Program-made: the position numbers and the translations under genes
Source of the DNA: Glebionis coronaria
Taxonomy: Eukaryota > Streptophyta > Magnoliopsida > Asterales > Asteraceae
Reading direction: 5' to 3'
Length of the DNA stretch: 64,000 nucleotides
Assembly: GCA_025667525.1 (NCBI GenBank)
Contig: CM046875.1
Location: 206,456,271-206,520,270, forward strand
Part shown: positions 11,075 to 21,700 of the stretch, piece by piece
Layout: the number at the start of each line of letters is the position of its first letter
Numbering within the stretch: the first letter of the stretch is position 1
Notes under the pieces: generated by a model
Told to the model about the DNA's origin: nothing
Seen by the model: the letters and a program-made list of their open reading frames with translations, nothing else
Database searches by the model: none

Positions 11075-12838
11075 TGATAGGTGTGAAAACACGCATCCTT
11101 TTACCACTTATTTCTTGCTAAAACAAGACCAAAACGCGTATTTAATGTCATTTGTTTGGAATTATGCGTGGTTTGTGTGTTTGTTGTGTTTTCAGAGCCA
11201 ACCGGATAAATATTGAAGAAAAGATGGGATTGCACGGGTTTTATCGAGGAAAAAGACAAAAATACGAAGTCTATAGTCCAAGAGATGCAAAAGATTTGAA
11301 GTCAATGGGCCTATTTGAAGATTTATCGAAGAAAAGGACCAAAGATGGAAGATTTACATATGTCGAAAAACTCAAGTCAATTACACGAAGAAATTAAAAG
11401 ACGAGTTGAATTTATTCATCGACAAATCCCGAATCAGAATCGAAAACGTCAACTTTACTGAAAAGACGAGAAGACAAAAAGAAAGTAAGAAAGCCCACTC
11501 ACCAACCAAGTCCATGGCCTATAAATAGAGGATCCCTTCCCACACATTAGACTAGTTTTTCATTTCCAGTTTTTTTTCTTCCTTTATTTTCGTAGGAAGC
11601 CAACACCCTTAAGGTGTTGGTGATTTTTCATCTTTGTTGATTCACAAATCTTGTAAGTTTTAATCCTTCCTTTTGATTGTTGAACCTTAATCTTTCAATA
11701 TAATCTTTCATTTAATCTTGTTCAACTTTCTCTTGTAGATTTAAAGTTTTAAAGTTTTATTTGGTTGATTTTAATCTTCAAAAGTAAGTGGGTTTTGTGT
11801 TTTTGTTGATTTGATTTGATGTTTATCATTAGTAGATGATTGGTGGTTAGTTTGGTTTATGTTTTGGTTAAAAACTTGGTGGATTGTGGTTAAAATTTGT
11901 TCTTTACTTTTTCCCTGTTCTTCGCGTCTTCATAATCCCTGGATTCCGAATCAACACAATATTCTGGATCAAACGGTTTTGTCAATTATTCCGGATGAAG
12001 CTTTTTAGTTAAGTTATTCCGAGTCAACGTTTATTCCGAACGAAGGATTTTAGTTTAATATTCCGGATGAGTGTGATATTCCGAACCAGTTGATTTTCCC
12101 TTTTATTCCGAACGAGTGAATTATTCCGGATCAAAGAATATTCCGAATAAACCTTTTATTCCGAACCAAAGTTTTCTTTCTTTATTCCGAATCAAGCTTT
12201 TTGTCATTTATTCCGAGTCAAGAAAAATATTCCGGATCAGCAAGGTATTCCAGATGAGCTTTATATTTTCCAAATAAAGGACTTATTTCGAATGAGTTTG
12301 ATATTCCGAGTAAACAAGTATTCCGCATGAGTTATTCCGAATGAAGGGTATTGTTCAGTTATTCCGAACCAGAAGATATTCCGAATCACGCATTTATTAT
12401 TATTCCGCATGAGTTATTCCGAATGAAGGGTATTGTTCAGTTATTCCGAACCAAAAGATATTCCGAATGAAGCAAGTTTATTCCGGGTAAAGAGATATTC
12501 CGAGTCAAGCTGTTATTCCGGATCAAGGAACATTCCGGATGAGCAAAGTATATTCCGGATAAAGGATATTCCGGATCAGTTTTTCTTTTGAGTATTCCGA
12601 ATCAGTGGTTTTGCAAGTAAGGGTATTTTACTATTTTATTGTTTAATTTTAATTCAAGCTTTATTTTATTAACTGCTTTTAGTTTGTTCTTTATCTCTTT
12701 ACGAATTTAATCCTTTTTAGTAGAATATAAAACCAAACCCCTTTTTAGTAACCAAGAACAATAATTCCACTTTGAGCCGTGATAAATTCGAGAAGATACC
12801 GAGAAACGAACTTTCAACCAAGTAAAATCTGTGTATCA
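11075..12838 (+). repeat. 3' LTR of element A
   Basis: 1764 bp, begins TGATAGGTGTG and ends TATCA, followed by the CACAC target duplication. Carries TATA at 11520 and the ATTCCG array at about 11940-12605. Confidence 0.95.
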
Positions 12839-13565
12839 CACACCCATGGACAGGGAACACCCTTGGGGAAAGACCGGAGATGGAAATGATGTGGATGTCA
12901 GGCATTATAGATCAATGATTGGTTCATTGATGTATCTTACAGACTCTAGACCTGATATCATGTTTGTTGTGTGTGCATGTGCACGCCATCAAGTGACTCC
13001 CAAAGAGTGTCATCTTCATGCTGTTAAAAGGGTCTTTAGATACCATAGGTGTTATCTCACCTTGGGATTGTGGTATCCTAAAGATTCTCCATTGGAGCTT
13101 ATTGGTTATTCAGACAATGATTATGGAGGTGATAAGTTTGACAGGAGATCCATAACTGGTGGATGCCAATTTCTTGGGAGCAGACTCATATCTTGGCCAT
13201 GCAAGAAACAAACAGTGGTGGCAAATTCTACAACTGAAGCAGAGTATGTGGCTGCAGCTGCTTGTTGTGGACAAGTTCTATGGATACAAAACCAGCTGTT
13301 GGATTATGGGTATAATTTTATGCATACCAAGATATTTGTAGATAATTACAGTACATTATGTATTATTAAGAATCCTATACATCATTCTAGAACAAAACAC
13401 ATATAAATTAGGCATCATTTTATAAGATATTGTTTTGAAAAAGGTTTAATACACACAGATAGGGTAGACACAAAAGAAAATGTGGCTGATCTTTTAACTA
13501 AACCTTTTGATGTGGGGAGGTTCCAGTACTTGGTAACAAGTATTGGAATGATCAATCTCACCTAA
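12839..13565 (+). pseudogene. pol: Element D: copia pol, right part (RT end and RNase H)
   Basis: Resumes the interrupted pol after the right CACAC copy (12839-12843). Contains the RT C-terminal motif MIGSLMYL, then RNase H with [26 protein letters not shown] and VADLLTKPFD. One in-frame stop at 13404-13406 lies in the conserved [11 protein letters not shown] region; the frame stays open to TAA at 13563. Together with 2-1497 it gives the C-terminal half of a copia pol. Closest relative here is the pol of E. Confidence 0.93.
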
Positions 13566-13656
13566 ATGTGTTTTTGAAATCATTATATAGTATGTATAGG
13601 ATGTGTATTGTTATTTGTCTTTGTAAAGTATTAGGTTTTCCACTTTATTTTTCTAA

Positions 13657-13707
13657 CGCTGACAAAGGTTATTTGAACGCTGACAAGTGTTAAAATGGTC
13701 GCTGACA
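13657..13707 (+). repeat. CGCTGACA cluster 2
   Basis: Exact octamers start at 13657, 13678 and 13700 (spacing 21 and 22 bp) in non-coding sequence. Confidence 0.9.
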
Positions 13708-14369
13708 GCAATATGTTAGTTTTGTGGTTTTTGATCTAATTATGCAGGCATTATGAGCATTGTACAGTAAAATATAGAGTTCCTTATGTATCTTTGAAGC
13801 TTTCAAGGAATGTGTCAAAGTTTATTTATGATGGTTGGAATGTTTACATTCCTATCTTGAAATAAATTTTTGTCATACACTTTTTCTTTTGCAACTATAT
13901 ATATCCTAGTTTAAGGGGAGGTTTAGGATACCTTTAGGTTTTTGGGTATTCTTAGAATACTCTTATCACAATTCTAGATTGTGTCCCCTGGTGACTAGAG
14001 TCTGAATTTCTAGTTCTTAAGGCACTGTAGCATGCAAAGTTGATATACTGTGCACGTTGCCAAGACGTTTTGGCCTAGAATTAGGATTGGTGAGTTGGGA
14101 GACTTGGTGACATTTTTATTGGGCTTACCTGGGAAGTTACAAAGAGTTTATATGAGATTACTTCATTGTTAAGAACTTTGGTTAGCAAGGGACACTTGAG
14201 GACAATTATGTCTATCTTGCTTATGCAAGTGTGCATGATTGGACACTGCTTGCCACCCTATAGTCATTTTTAGTATAAGAGTTATCTTCACTAGGGTAAA
14301 CTTATTTGTTAAGGTCTTTTTATTTTTATTTATTTTTATTTTTGTCCACTGACATGATTTCTTTCCAAA

Positions 14370-14420
14370 CGCTGATAAGACCAATTTAAACGCTGACATG
14401 GCAAAATTTCAACGCTGACA
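14370..14420 (+). repeat. CGCTGACA cluster 3
   Basis: CGCTGATA at 14370, CGCTGACA at 14391 and 14413 (spacing 21 and 22 bp). A related CACTGACA lies 23 bp upstream at 14347. Non-coding, about 220 bp before the putative TATA box. Confidence 0.88.
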
Positions 14421-14616
14421 AGAATATAGCCGTTACATGCTGATGTTTACTTTTTGACCGTTGAAAAACATTGTGGTCCACCCAATTCTTATTTTTGACG
14501 AAAATATGTGCCGTAATTTTAGCGAGTTGGTAACTTTTAATTAATGAATGAGATAAGTTATATATTTTTCAAGATTGTGATGATTACTTTTTGAATATAA
14601 CTGGCTCATTTTTCAA

Positions 14617-14649
14617 CCAATAGTGTTCTAATATCTCTCCTATAAATTT
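14617..14649 (+). promoter_or_regulatory. Possible internal promoter for the D extra ORF
   Basis: CCAAT at 14617-14621 and TATAAATTT at 14641-14649, about 110 bp before the ATG at 14758. Spacing fits a plant core promoter; it would allow the extra ORF to be expressed without read-through from the LTR. Prediction only. Confidence 0.4.
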
Positions 14650-15614
14650 GGCTTATTTCTTTCAAACAGGGTAACTACTATTTCTTGTCTGCTAAAATTC
14701 TCAAAACCTTCATACCTTCATTGTTAACATATCACGGTTTTCTCAACAACATTCTAAATGGCACCAAAGTTTAAACCTGCTAATGTGGAATTGGGGTTCA
14801 GAAGCCAACACAACATGGTGGTTTATTTGGAAGAAGATAATACTTTGCACCCCCGAATACATTCAGATGTTTGGGTATTTGAAGGCTTCTCCTCTAAGGT
14901 ATGCGCTTTCTCATACTCCACTTGTCCATATCACACACATCAAGAAGTTTCGGAACACTGTTAGTTCCAAAACAATTGATGGAGTGATTACATTAGTTGC
15001 TACTGTCCATGGGGTTCAATGGGTTTTTACTGAATCTTTAATTCACCAGGCATTACGCCTTGATGATGTTGATGGTATAATATCCCTTCCCCTAGCAGAA
15101 CTAGAGCAAGGGCTTCGAGTCTTGGGTTATACATGGTTGGGGTTATAAAAAAATATACTAAACAACAATTTCCCCCAGCCTAGAAGTACCTGATATAAGT
15201 CATTCTTCAATGTTTGAGTCCCAAATGCTCTTCTTTCAATGAAATCAATTGAACCATTGGTTGTGCTCTTGTTTGTATTGCAAATGGGAAAAAGTTAAAT
15301 TTTTTAAAAATGATTTTTGATGGCATGTGTCACAATAAGGGTAACAAGATGACTCTTCCTTACCCAAGGTTTTTACAAATGTTTTTTGATGAACAAAGAT
15401 ATTGTCGTAGGGACCATGATGACTTTTATGAAATCCCTATGCAAAAGAAAACTGTGTTGGGAAACATGAACACCCCACCTTTTAGAGCCCTACCCTTCAG
15501 CCCAACCATGCTAGTTGTCATTGAGGCAGCTACACAACCTCAACCACAACCAGACCCATTACCAGAACAACCTCCATCACCTCAACACATGGACCTTGAT
15601 CCTAAATCCTCAGG

Positions 15615-15664
15615 CGCTGACTCTCACAATGTGGGCGCTGATACAGCCAACCCAAACGCTGACC
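15615..15664 (+). repeat. CGCTGAC cluster 4
   Basis: CGCTGACT at 15615, CGCTGATA at 15636, CGCTGACC at 15657: exactly 21 bp apart, in the coding low-complexity part of the extra ORF (giving GAD, GAD, NAD). Confidence 0.88.
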
Positions 15665-16864
15665 CCATTCTTCCCCAAACCCAAACAGACCCTCAAATCG
15701 AAACAGACCCCCATTCCACTTCATCTTCAGAACCTCATGACTATAGGTTTGAGAAACGCCAAAGGACTACTGGATTGTTCTCCTCTAGTGGTCCTAGCCA
15801 TGTAACAGAGAGAACCACCACCACAAGTGTGGTTGGTGAAATGGGTGGGGATGGGACTATTAACACTGGCTTAGAAGCAGGTCAAGACAGTCCCAACATC
15901 ATTAAGACCACATCCATGCCCAATAAATCTCTTTTGGGAGGTCAAATCCCCATGATAGAGGAGGGCAGACTAGAACCTTTATCAGCAATGGAATTGACGG
16001 CGGTTTACATTAGCTTGCAAAAGAAAAATGCAGACCTTGTACAAGTTGTCACAGGTCAAGGCCTTGAACTCAAGACATTGAGGGAGAGGATAGTCGTTTT
16101 GGAAGCTGCCAATGCTAGAAGAAGGCAAGAGGATTCTTCCGAAGGGGAGGATGAACATGTACATGTGAGTGACAAGGGATCACAAGAAGGTGGTTCTTAT
16201 GGGAGTGTGGAGATAGCTGAGGCTTTGACAAGCTTGAAGGAGAAGCCAGCTATTGATGTTTCTTTAGTTACTCCCAAGAAGCTTTCTTTTGGAGAGATGA
16301 TGTAACAAGTCACAGAGTCAACCACTTCCATTTAGGATTTGAATGCTAACAAGAGCAAAGCAGGCGCTCATAGACTTGTAGGTATGATTGGTGCATCCCA
16401 ACCACCAGTTATCATCAAAGATATTTCGACACATGTACCATCAATAACTTTACCTACTAATGAAGCTAAGGATAAGGGTAAAGGGATTATGGAAGAAGTT
16501 CAAGTACCTAAGGATGCAGCTTAGGTACATTTTGATTCTATTTTGGATGCAGACCTTGAGGAACAGGATAAGTTAGAAACTACCATTGAGAGGGTTGAAG
16601 AGGGTAGTGATAATGAGAGTTCTGGTTCTAGTGTTTTGATAATTGAAGAACCAGAAAGGTTGGAGTATGGGGAGGATGAGATAGCTAGAGAAAAGCTTAG
16701 AGAGTTGAAGATTAAAGTAGATTTTGATATGCTTGAAGTTATGGATATGTATTTTGCATGGGAATCTTCAATTACAAAGAATCCAGACATGTCACTTACT
16801 GGGCAAATTTGGGGTTTGGAGATTCTGCTGAGAGTTCAAGAGGATTGCAAGGTGATCTTGAAGC

Positions 16865-16869
16865 ATAAG
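16865..16869. repeat. Target-site duplication of element B (ATAAG), left copy
   Basis: ATAAG before the B 5' LTR, repeated at 28020-28024 after the 3' LTR. A duplicate of the host sequence shows the single-copy empty site at 30634-30638. Confidence 0.97.
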
Positions 16870-17311
16870 TGATAGGTGTGTAAACACCCATCCTTTTACC
16901 ACTTAATTCTGGCTAAAACAAGACCAAAACACGTATTTAATATCATTTGTTTGAAATGCGTGGTTTTTGTGTTTATTGTGTTTTCAGAGCCAACCGGATG
17001 AATATTGAAGAAAACATGGGATTGCACGGGTTTTACCGAAGAAAAGGACTCAAGATAAAGTCTATTGTCCAAGAGATGCAAAATATTTGAAGTCACAGGG
17101 CCTATTTGACGATTTATCGAAGAAAAGGACCAAAGATGGAAGATTTACATAAGTCAAAGAAACTCAAGTCTATTAAACGAAGAAATTAAAAGACGAGTTC
17201 AATTTAATCGACGACAAATCCCGAATCAGAATCGAAAACGTCAACTTTTCTGAAAAGACGAGAAGACAAGAAGAACGGGAGAAAGCCCACTCACCAACCA
17301 AAAGACAAGCC

Positions 17312-17320
17312 TATAAATAG
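17312..17320 (+). promoter_or_regulatory. TATA box of B LTR promoter
   Basis: TATAAATAG, aligned with those of the A and C LTRs; repeated at 26768 in the 3' LTR. Confidence 0.72.
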
Positions 17321-17755
17321 TCTACCCCTCACACATTTAGCCAGTTAGTTTTTGGTTTTTCTTTCCCTTTCTTTTTCTCCCTTTTTGTTCGTATCATCAC
17401 CAACACCAATAGGGTGTTTGGTGATCTTGATCTTTGTTTATTTTCAATCTTGTAATTTTAATCCTTGTTTTGTTATTGTTGAATACATTAAATCATCAAT
17501 ATAAGTTCTTGTTTAACCTTTCCATTTCATCTTGTTCATCATCATCTTTTTCTTCAAGTTCTTAAGTTCTTATTTTATTGATTTGATCTTTAAAAGTTGT
17601 TGGGTTTTGTGTTTTTGTTGATGGGATTTGTAGTTTATGGTTAGTAGATGCTTTGTGTTTAGCTTTATTTAAGATTTGGTGAAAAACTTGGTGATTTTTG
17701 GATCAAAATTGGTTTCCTTGTTCTTCGGGTAAAACTACTGTTCTTGAATTCCCCA

Positions 17756-18265
17756 GGTTCCGAATGAACCAAAAACTTCCGGATGAACACTAAGTTCCGG
17801 ATGAACAGCTAAGTTCCGAATGAGTTTCCTTTCAAAAAGTTCCGAGTCAGTAGAAAGTTCCGAATGAACTGAAAGTTCCGGATGAACCCAATCTTCCGAA
17901 TGAACCAAAGTTCCGGATGAATGTTTTTTGTTAAAAAGTTCCGAATGAACGTTTGTTTTTGAAGTTCCGAATCAATTTAAGTTTAAAAGTTCCGAATGAG
18001 TTTTTTTGTTTAAAAGTTCCGAATGAGTTAAAAAGTTCCGAATGAATGTTTTATCCAAATCTTCCGAATAAACTTCCGAATAAACTTCCGAACCAAAAGT
18101 TCCGAACCAACTTCCGGATCAAAAGTTCCGAGTGAACTTCCGGATCAACAACTTCCGAATCAACTTCCGAAGAATGCTCCGAATGAAGGATTTTTTTGAA
18201 AAGTCCCGGATGAAGGTTCCGAGTAAAGTTCTGAATCAAGAGATTTAGAAAGTTCCGGATCAGTT
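17756..18265 (+). repeat. Degenerate GTTCCGAATGAA-unit array inside B LTR
   Basis: About 30 units of (G/C)TTCCG(A/G)ATGAA type. Unlike the A array the lead base is mostly AGTTCCG or ACTTCCG. Perfect GAANNTTC sites occur at 17853, 17871, 18212 and 18248, and TTCNNGAA at 17741. The 3' LTR array lies at about 27212-27720. Confidence 0.9.
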
Positions 18266-18563
18266 TCTCTTTTGAGCATTTCAATTTAGAATGGTACTTA
18301 ATTACTTTTTCTTATTTCCTCCTGTTTCTTCATTTCATATTTTTATTTTATTTGTTAAGTTTAATTTTAATTCAAGTTTTAGTAATTGTTATTAATTCAA
18401 TTACTTTTAAATTTAAGTTTACATCTTTAAGCATTTAACATTTAGTAGATAGAAAATCACTTCCCTTTTTATTAACCAAGAACAATCATTCCACTTAAGG
18501 CCGAGATCAATTAGAGAGGACAGAGACATAAAATTGACCCCATACAAAAACTTAAGTATCAAA

Positions 18564-18580
18564 TGGCGCCGCTGCCGGCT
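18564..18580 (+). other. Primer-binding site of B (tRNA-Asp type)
   Basis: TGGCGCCGCTGCCGG, identical to A, two bases after the LTR end. Confidence 0.85.
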
Positions 18581-18776
18581 CTTCTCGTTAAGATCAAAAG
18601 TTTTTTGTGAGAACTTGGATTTTGGGATCCGTTCCCCGTGAACGTTACTTTTTCATAAAAATTTTCAAAAAATCCTAAAAAATATAAAATTTTCAAAAAT
18701 ACAAAAAAAAATTAAAAAACATAAAAACCAAAAATATTTTTGCTTTGCTTTTCTTTGTTCATTATTTTGCAGGTGT

Positions 18777-21700
18777 ATGCGCACTCGATCCACGTCTTAT
18801 CAAGAGCCCGAGCCTCTCGATCACTTAGACATGGTCGATGTACAAAACAACAACAACATACCACCTTTCAACAATATGAATAACAACAACAATGAGCCTC
18901 AACCGGATAATCGCCCGATGATTGAATTGCTGCAAGCTCATGTAGACGGCAACACTGATCCAATTGTCATACCTCCAATTGCCGCCAACAACTTTGAGCT
19001 AAAATCAGGCTTTATCCAGATGGTCTCGGCTCAACCATTCTTGGGACGTACCATTGATGATCCACACGACCACATCAAGAGATTCCTGCAACTCACTAAC
19101 ACGGTCAAGTTCAATGGTGTGCCACAAGAGGTTATCAGGTTACAACTTTTTCCCTTTTCTTTAGAGGGACAAGCCCGGCATTGGCTTGCTAAGGAACCGC
19201 CACAGAGTATTCTCTCGTGGACGGATTTGGAAACCAAGTTTATCAATTACTTTTTCCCACCCTCTCGTACTACCGCTTTGCGGAATGAAATCATAAATTT
19301 TGAACAAAAGTACGATGAGTCGTTCAGTGAATCTTGGGATCGTTTTAAAGATCTTTTAAGAAAATGCCCACAACATGGTTTTACCAAAGTACATCAAATC
19401 AATACTTTTTACAATGTTTTAAGCATGAGTGACCAAGATTCACTAAACAGTGCCTCGGGGGGTAATCTTTTGGCTAAGACTTCCAATGCTGCTTGGGATA
19501 TCATTGAGAATAAGTCTCGTGTGCAAACCAAGAGTGTTAGGACCAATGTCGCTAGTGCTAGCACTAGTGACAGTGACAAGCGATTGGACAAAATAACTAC
19601 GCTTCTTGAATCGCTTGTTACCCACACCGCCAACAACACCAACAGCAGCAACGCTAAAAACGCTCAAGTTAATGCTGTCAGCCAACCTTGTGAGATATGC
19701 GGTGGTCCTCACTCTTACACCACTTGTACCGCCACCCAAGACTACCCTGCTGAGAATGTGAATGCAGCTTATGGCACCTATCCTCAACCTGCTTATCAAG
19801 CTAGACCTCAAGGTGACCGTAATTTGCTTAGCTACCGCTCCAACAACTATCTTTCACCACCTGGTTTTCCCCAAAACAACCCAAACCAACAACAAAACCT
19901 CAACCGCCCTCCTCAACAACAACAACAACCTCGTACACCATACATTCCACCTCACAAGCAGCAACAACCACCTCAACGTAACAACCAAGTTTACCAACAA
20001 CCTGCTTATCAACCACCCGCATACAATGCTCCTCCAAACCAACCCACTGCATTACACCAAGAGGTTGCAACCTACATGAGGACCAATGATGTGATCGTGG
20101 AAAATCTCCAACAGGAAGTGCGCAACTTGAAAGCGGACTTGGTCAAACAAGGAAACGATTTGAGAGCCGACATGAGAAATACTTTGGACAGCCAAATAAA
20201 TGACTTGAAGAACATGATGGCTAGTTTCTTCCAAGGTAATCAACCCTCTTCTTCGGGTAATCTTCCAAGTAACACCGTTGCGAATCCAAGAGGGGAGATG
20301 AAAGCAATCAGCACTCGAAGTGGCAAAGGTACCAAGGAACCCGAGATTCCTATATCTCCACCAGTGGTTGTGACTAAGGAGAACGAGTCACCTGCTCCTA
20401 TTCCTCATCCTTCTCCTTCCCCAATTTCTCCACCTCCTACTTCTACCCCTCATCCACCCAAGGATGTGAGTGATCCTATTCTTCCAAAGCCTTCCTCTTC
20501 TTCCAATATACCTTATCCATCTAGGTTGAGGAAAGAGAAGCTCAAAAGCAAGGATGATATTCAGGTTTCGAACTTTCTTAAGATGTTCAAACAATTGAAT
20601 TTCAACATCTCATTCGCTGAGGCTCTCGCTCACATGCCTAAATACGCGAAAATGTTTAAAGATCTTCTGAGCGACAAGGAAAAGCTCCTCGATATTGCCA
20701 ACACCCAACTTAATGAGAATTGCTCTGCAGTGCTCTTAAGGAAATTGCCAACCAAGCTTGGTGATCCGGGTCATTTCTTAATCCCTTGCAATTTCTCGGG
20801 AGTAGAGAATTGCATGGCCTTAGCCGATCTAGGTGCCAGTATCAACTTAATGCCTTTAAGTGTGTGGAAGCAATTATCTCTCCCTGAGCTAGTCCCCACC
20901 AAAATGACTTTGGAATTGGCTAACCGTACGGTTACTTATCCAGTGGGGATAGCCGAAGACGTCATTGTAGGAGTCGACAAATTCACCTTTCCTGCTGATT
21001 TCGTTGTCGTCGACTATGAGATGGACCCCCGTGTGCCACTAATTGATGGTCGTCCATTCCTGAGGACCGGTCGCACTCTCATTGATGTTGAAGCCGGTGA
21101 GCTTATCATGAGAGTGGGTGACGATAAAGTAGTCTTCAACATGGGAAAGTTGGCTAAACAGACTTATTTATATGAGAGCGTTAATTGTATTGACGTTCTT
21201 GATGAGGCTTGTGAAGAACACTTTAATGATGCTTGCAAAAGTATTCATATCTCTCTTCCCAATGTTGAGACCGTGTCCTCTATTGATTCATCATTGTCTC
21301 TATTTGGAGATAATGATTTGTTTTGGAAAGATTTTGAAGACACCATGGGAGATGTGAATTTAGCTACTAATGATTCTCCCACCGATGGGGATGAAGACAT
21401 GCATTTCTTTGAAAGCCTTCTCAACGAAGACAATACTTCTCCTCCATCTCCCACGGTTATTGCTATCGATACTCCAACTTCGAATACGCCTCCCGTCGAA
21501 AATCCTCCGGATTTAGAACTTAAGGAGTTGCCGCCCCATCTCGAGTATGTATTCCTTGAAGAAGAGAAGAAGTCGCCAGTCATCATTGCTAAGGACCTAA
21601 AGGAAGAAGAAAAAGCCCGACTTATCGCCGTGTTGAAAGATCATAAGAAGGCTATCGCTTGGAAAATCTCCGACATTCGTGGAATTGATCCTCACTTCTG

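Larger units (their letters stand above)
1498..12838 (+). mobile_element. Element A: Athila-like Ty3/gypsy retrotransposon, complete but decayed
   Basis: An 11.3 kb element with both LTRs (1498-3298 and 11075-12838), TGATA/TATCA terminal inverted repeats, a tRNA-Asp-type primer site, gag-pol and a polypurine tract, flanked by CACAC. Gag and RT motifs match the Athila lineage, but the env-like ORF often present in Athila elements is missing; the 1.9 kb after pol is non-coding. It is inserted in the pol of copia element D. Roughly 3 percent mismatch in the first 450 bp of the two LTRs (by eye) makes it older than B. Confidence 0.96.
13566..14757 (+). other. Non-coding spacer between pol and the extra ORF of D
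   Basis: About 1.2 kb without ORFs. It contains two CGCTGACA clusters (13657-13707 and 14370-14420), a purine tract near 13915 (GGGGAGG), and a CCAAT/TATA pair before the extra ORF. Element E has a shorter spacer in the same position. Confidence 0.75.
14758..16869 (+). pseudogene. Element D: extra ORF downstream of pol, left part
   Basis: Accessory protein of unknown function, homologous to the 570-aa ORF of E (shared positions: VVYLE / VAYLG, LRYA, the ISLPLAELEQGL / ISIPNAEVLEGM region, YPRFLQ). Start is ATG at 14758 (MAPKFKP). A frameshift lies near 14860, the stretch 15148-15310 is badly degraded, and from 15310 the frame is open with stops at 16303, 16333 and 16522. The middle is Pro/Gln/Asp-rich and low complexity; a possible coiled coil spans about 15980-16130 (LQKKNADLVQ, LKTLRERIVVLEA). 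Interrupted at 16869 by B and continued in frame at 28025. In SIRE-type copia elements this position holds an env-like or unclassified ORF; I see no clear signal peptide or membrane segment. Confidence 0.8.
16870..18561 (+). repeat. 5' LTR of element B
   Basis: 1692 bp, TGATAGGTGTG to TATCA. Terminal hairpin 16875-16888 (GGTGT, loop GTAA, ACACC), TATA at 17312, a bulged hairpin just downstream (CACCAACACC with GGTGTTTGGTG, near 17399), and the TTCCG array at 17756-18265. Confidence 0.95.
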
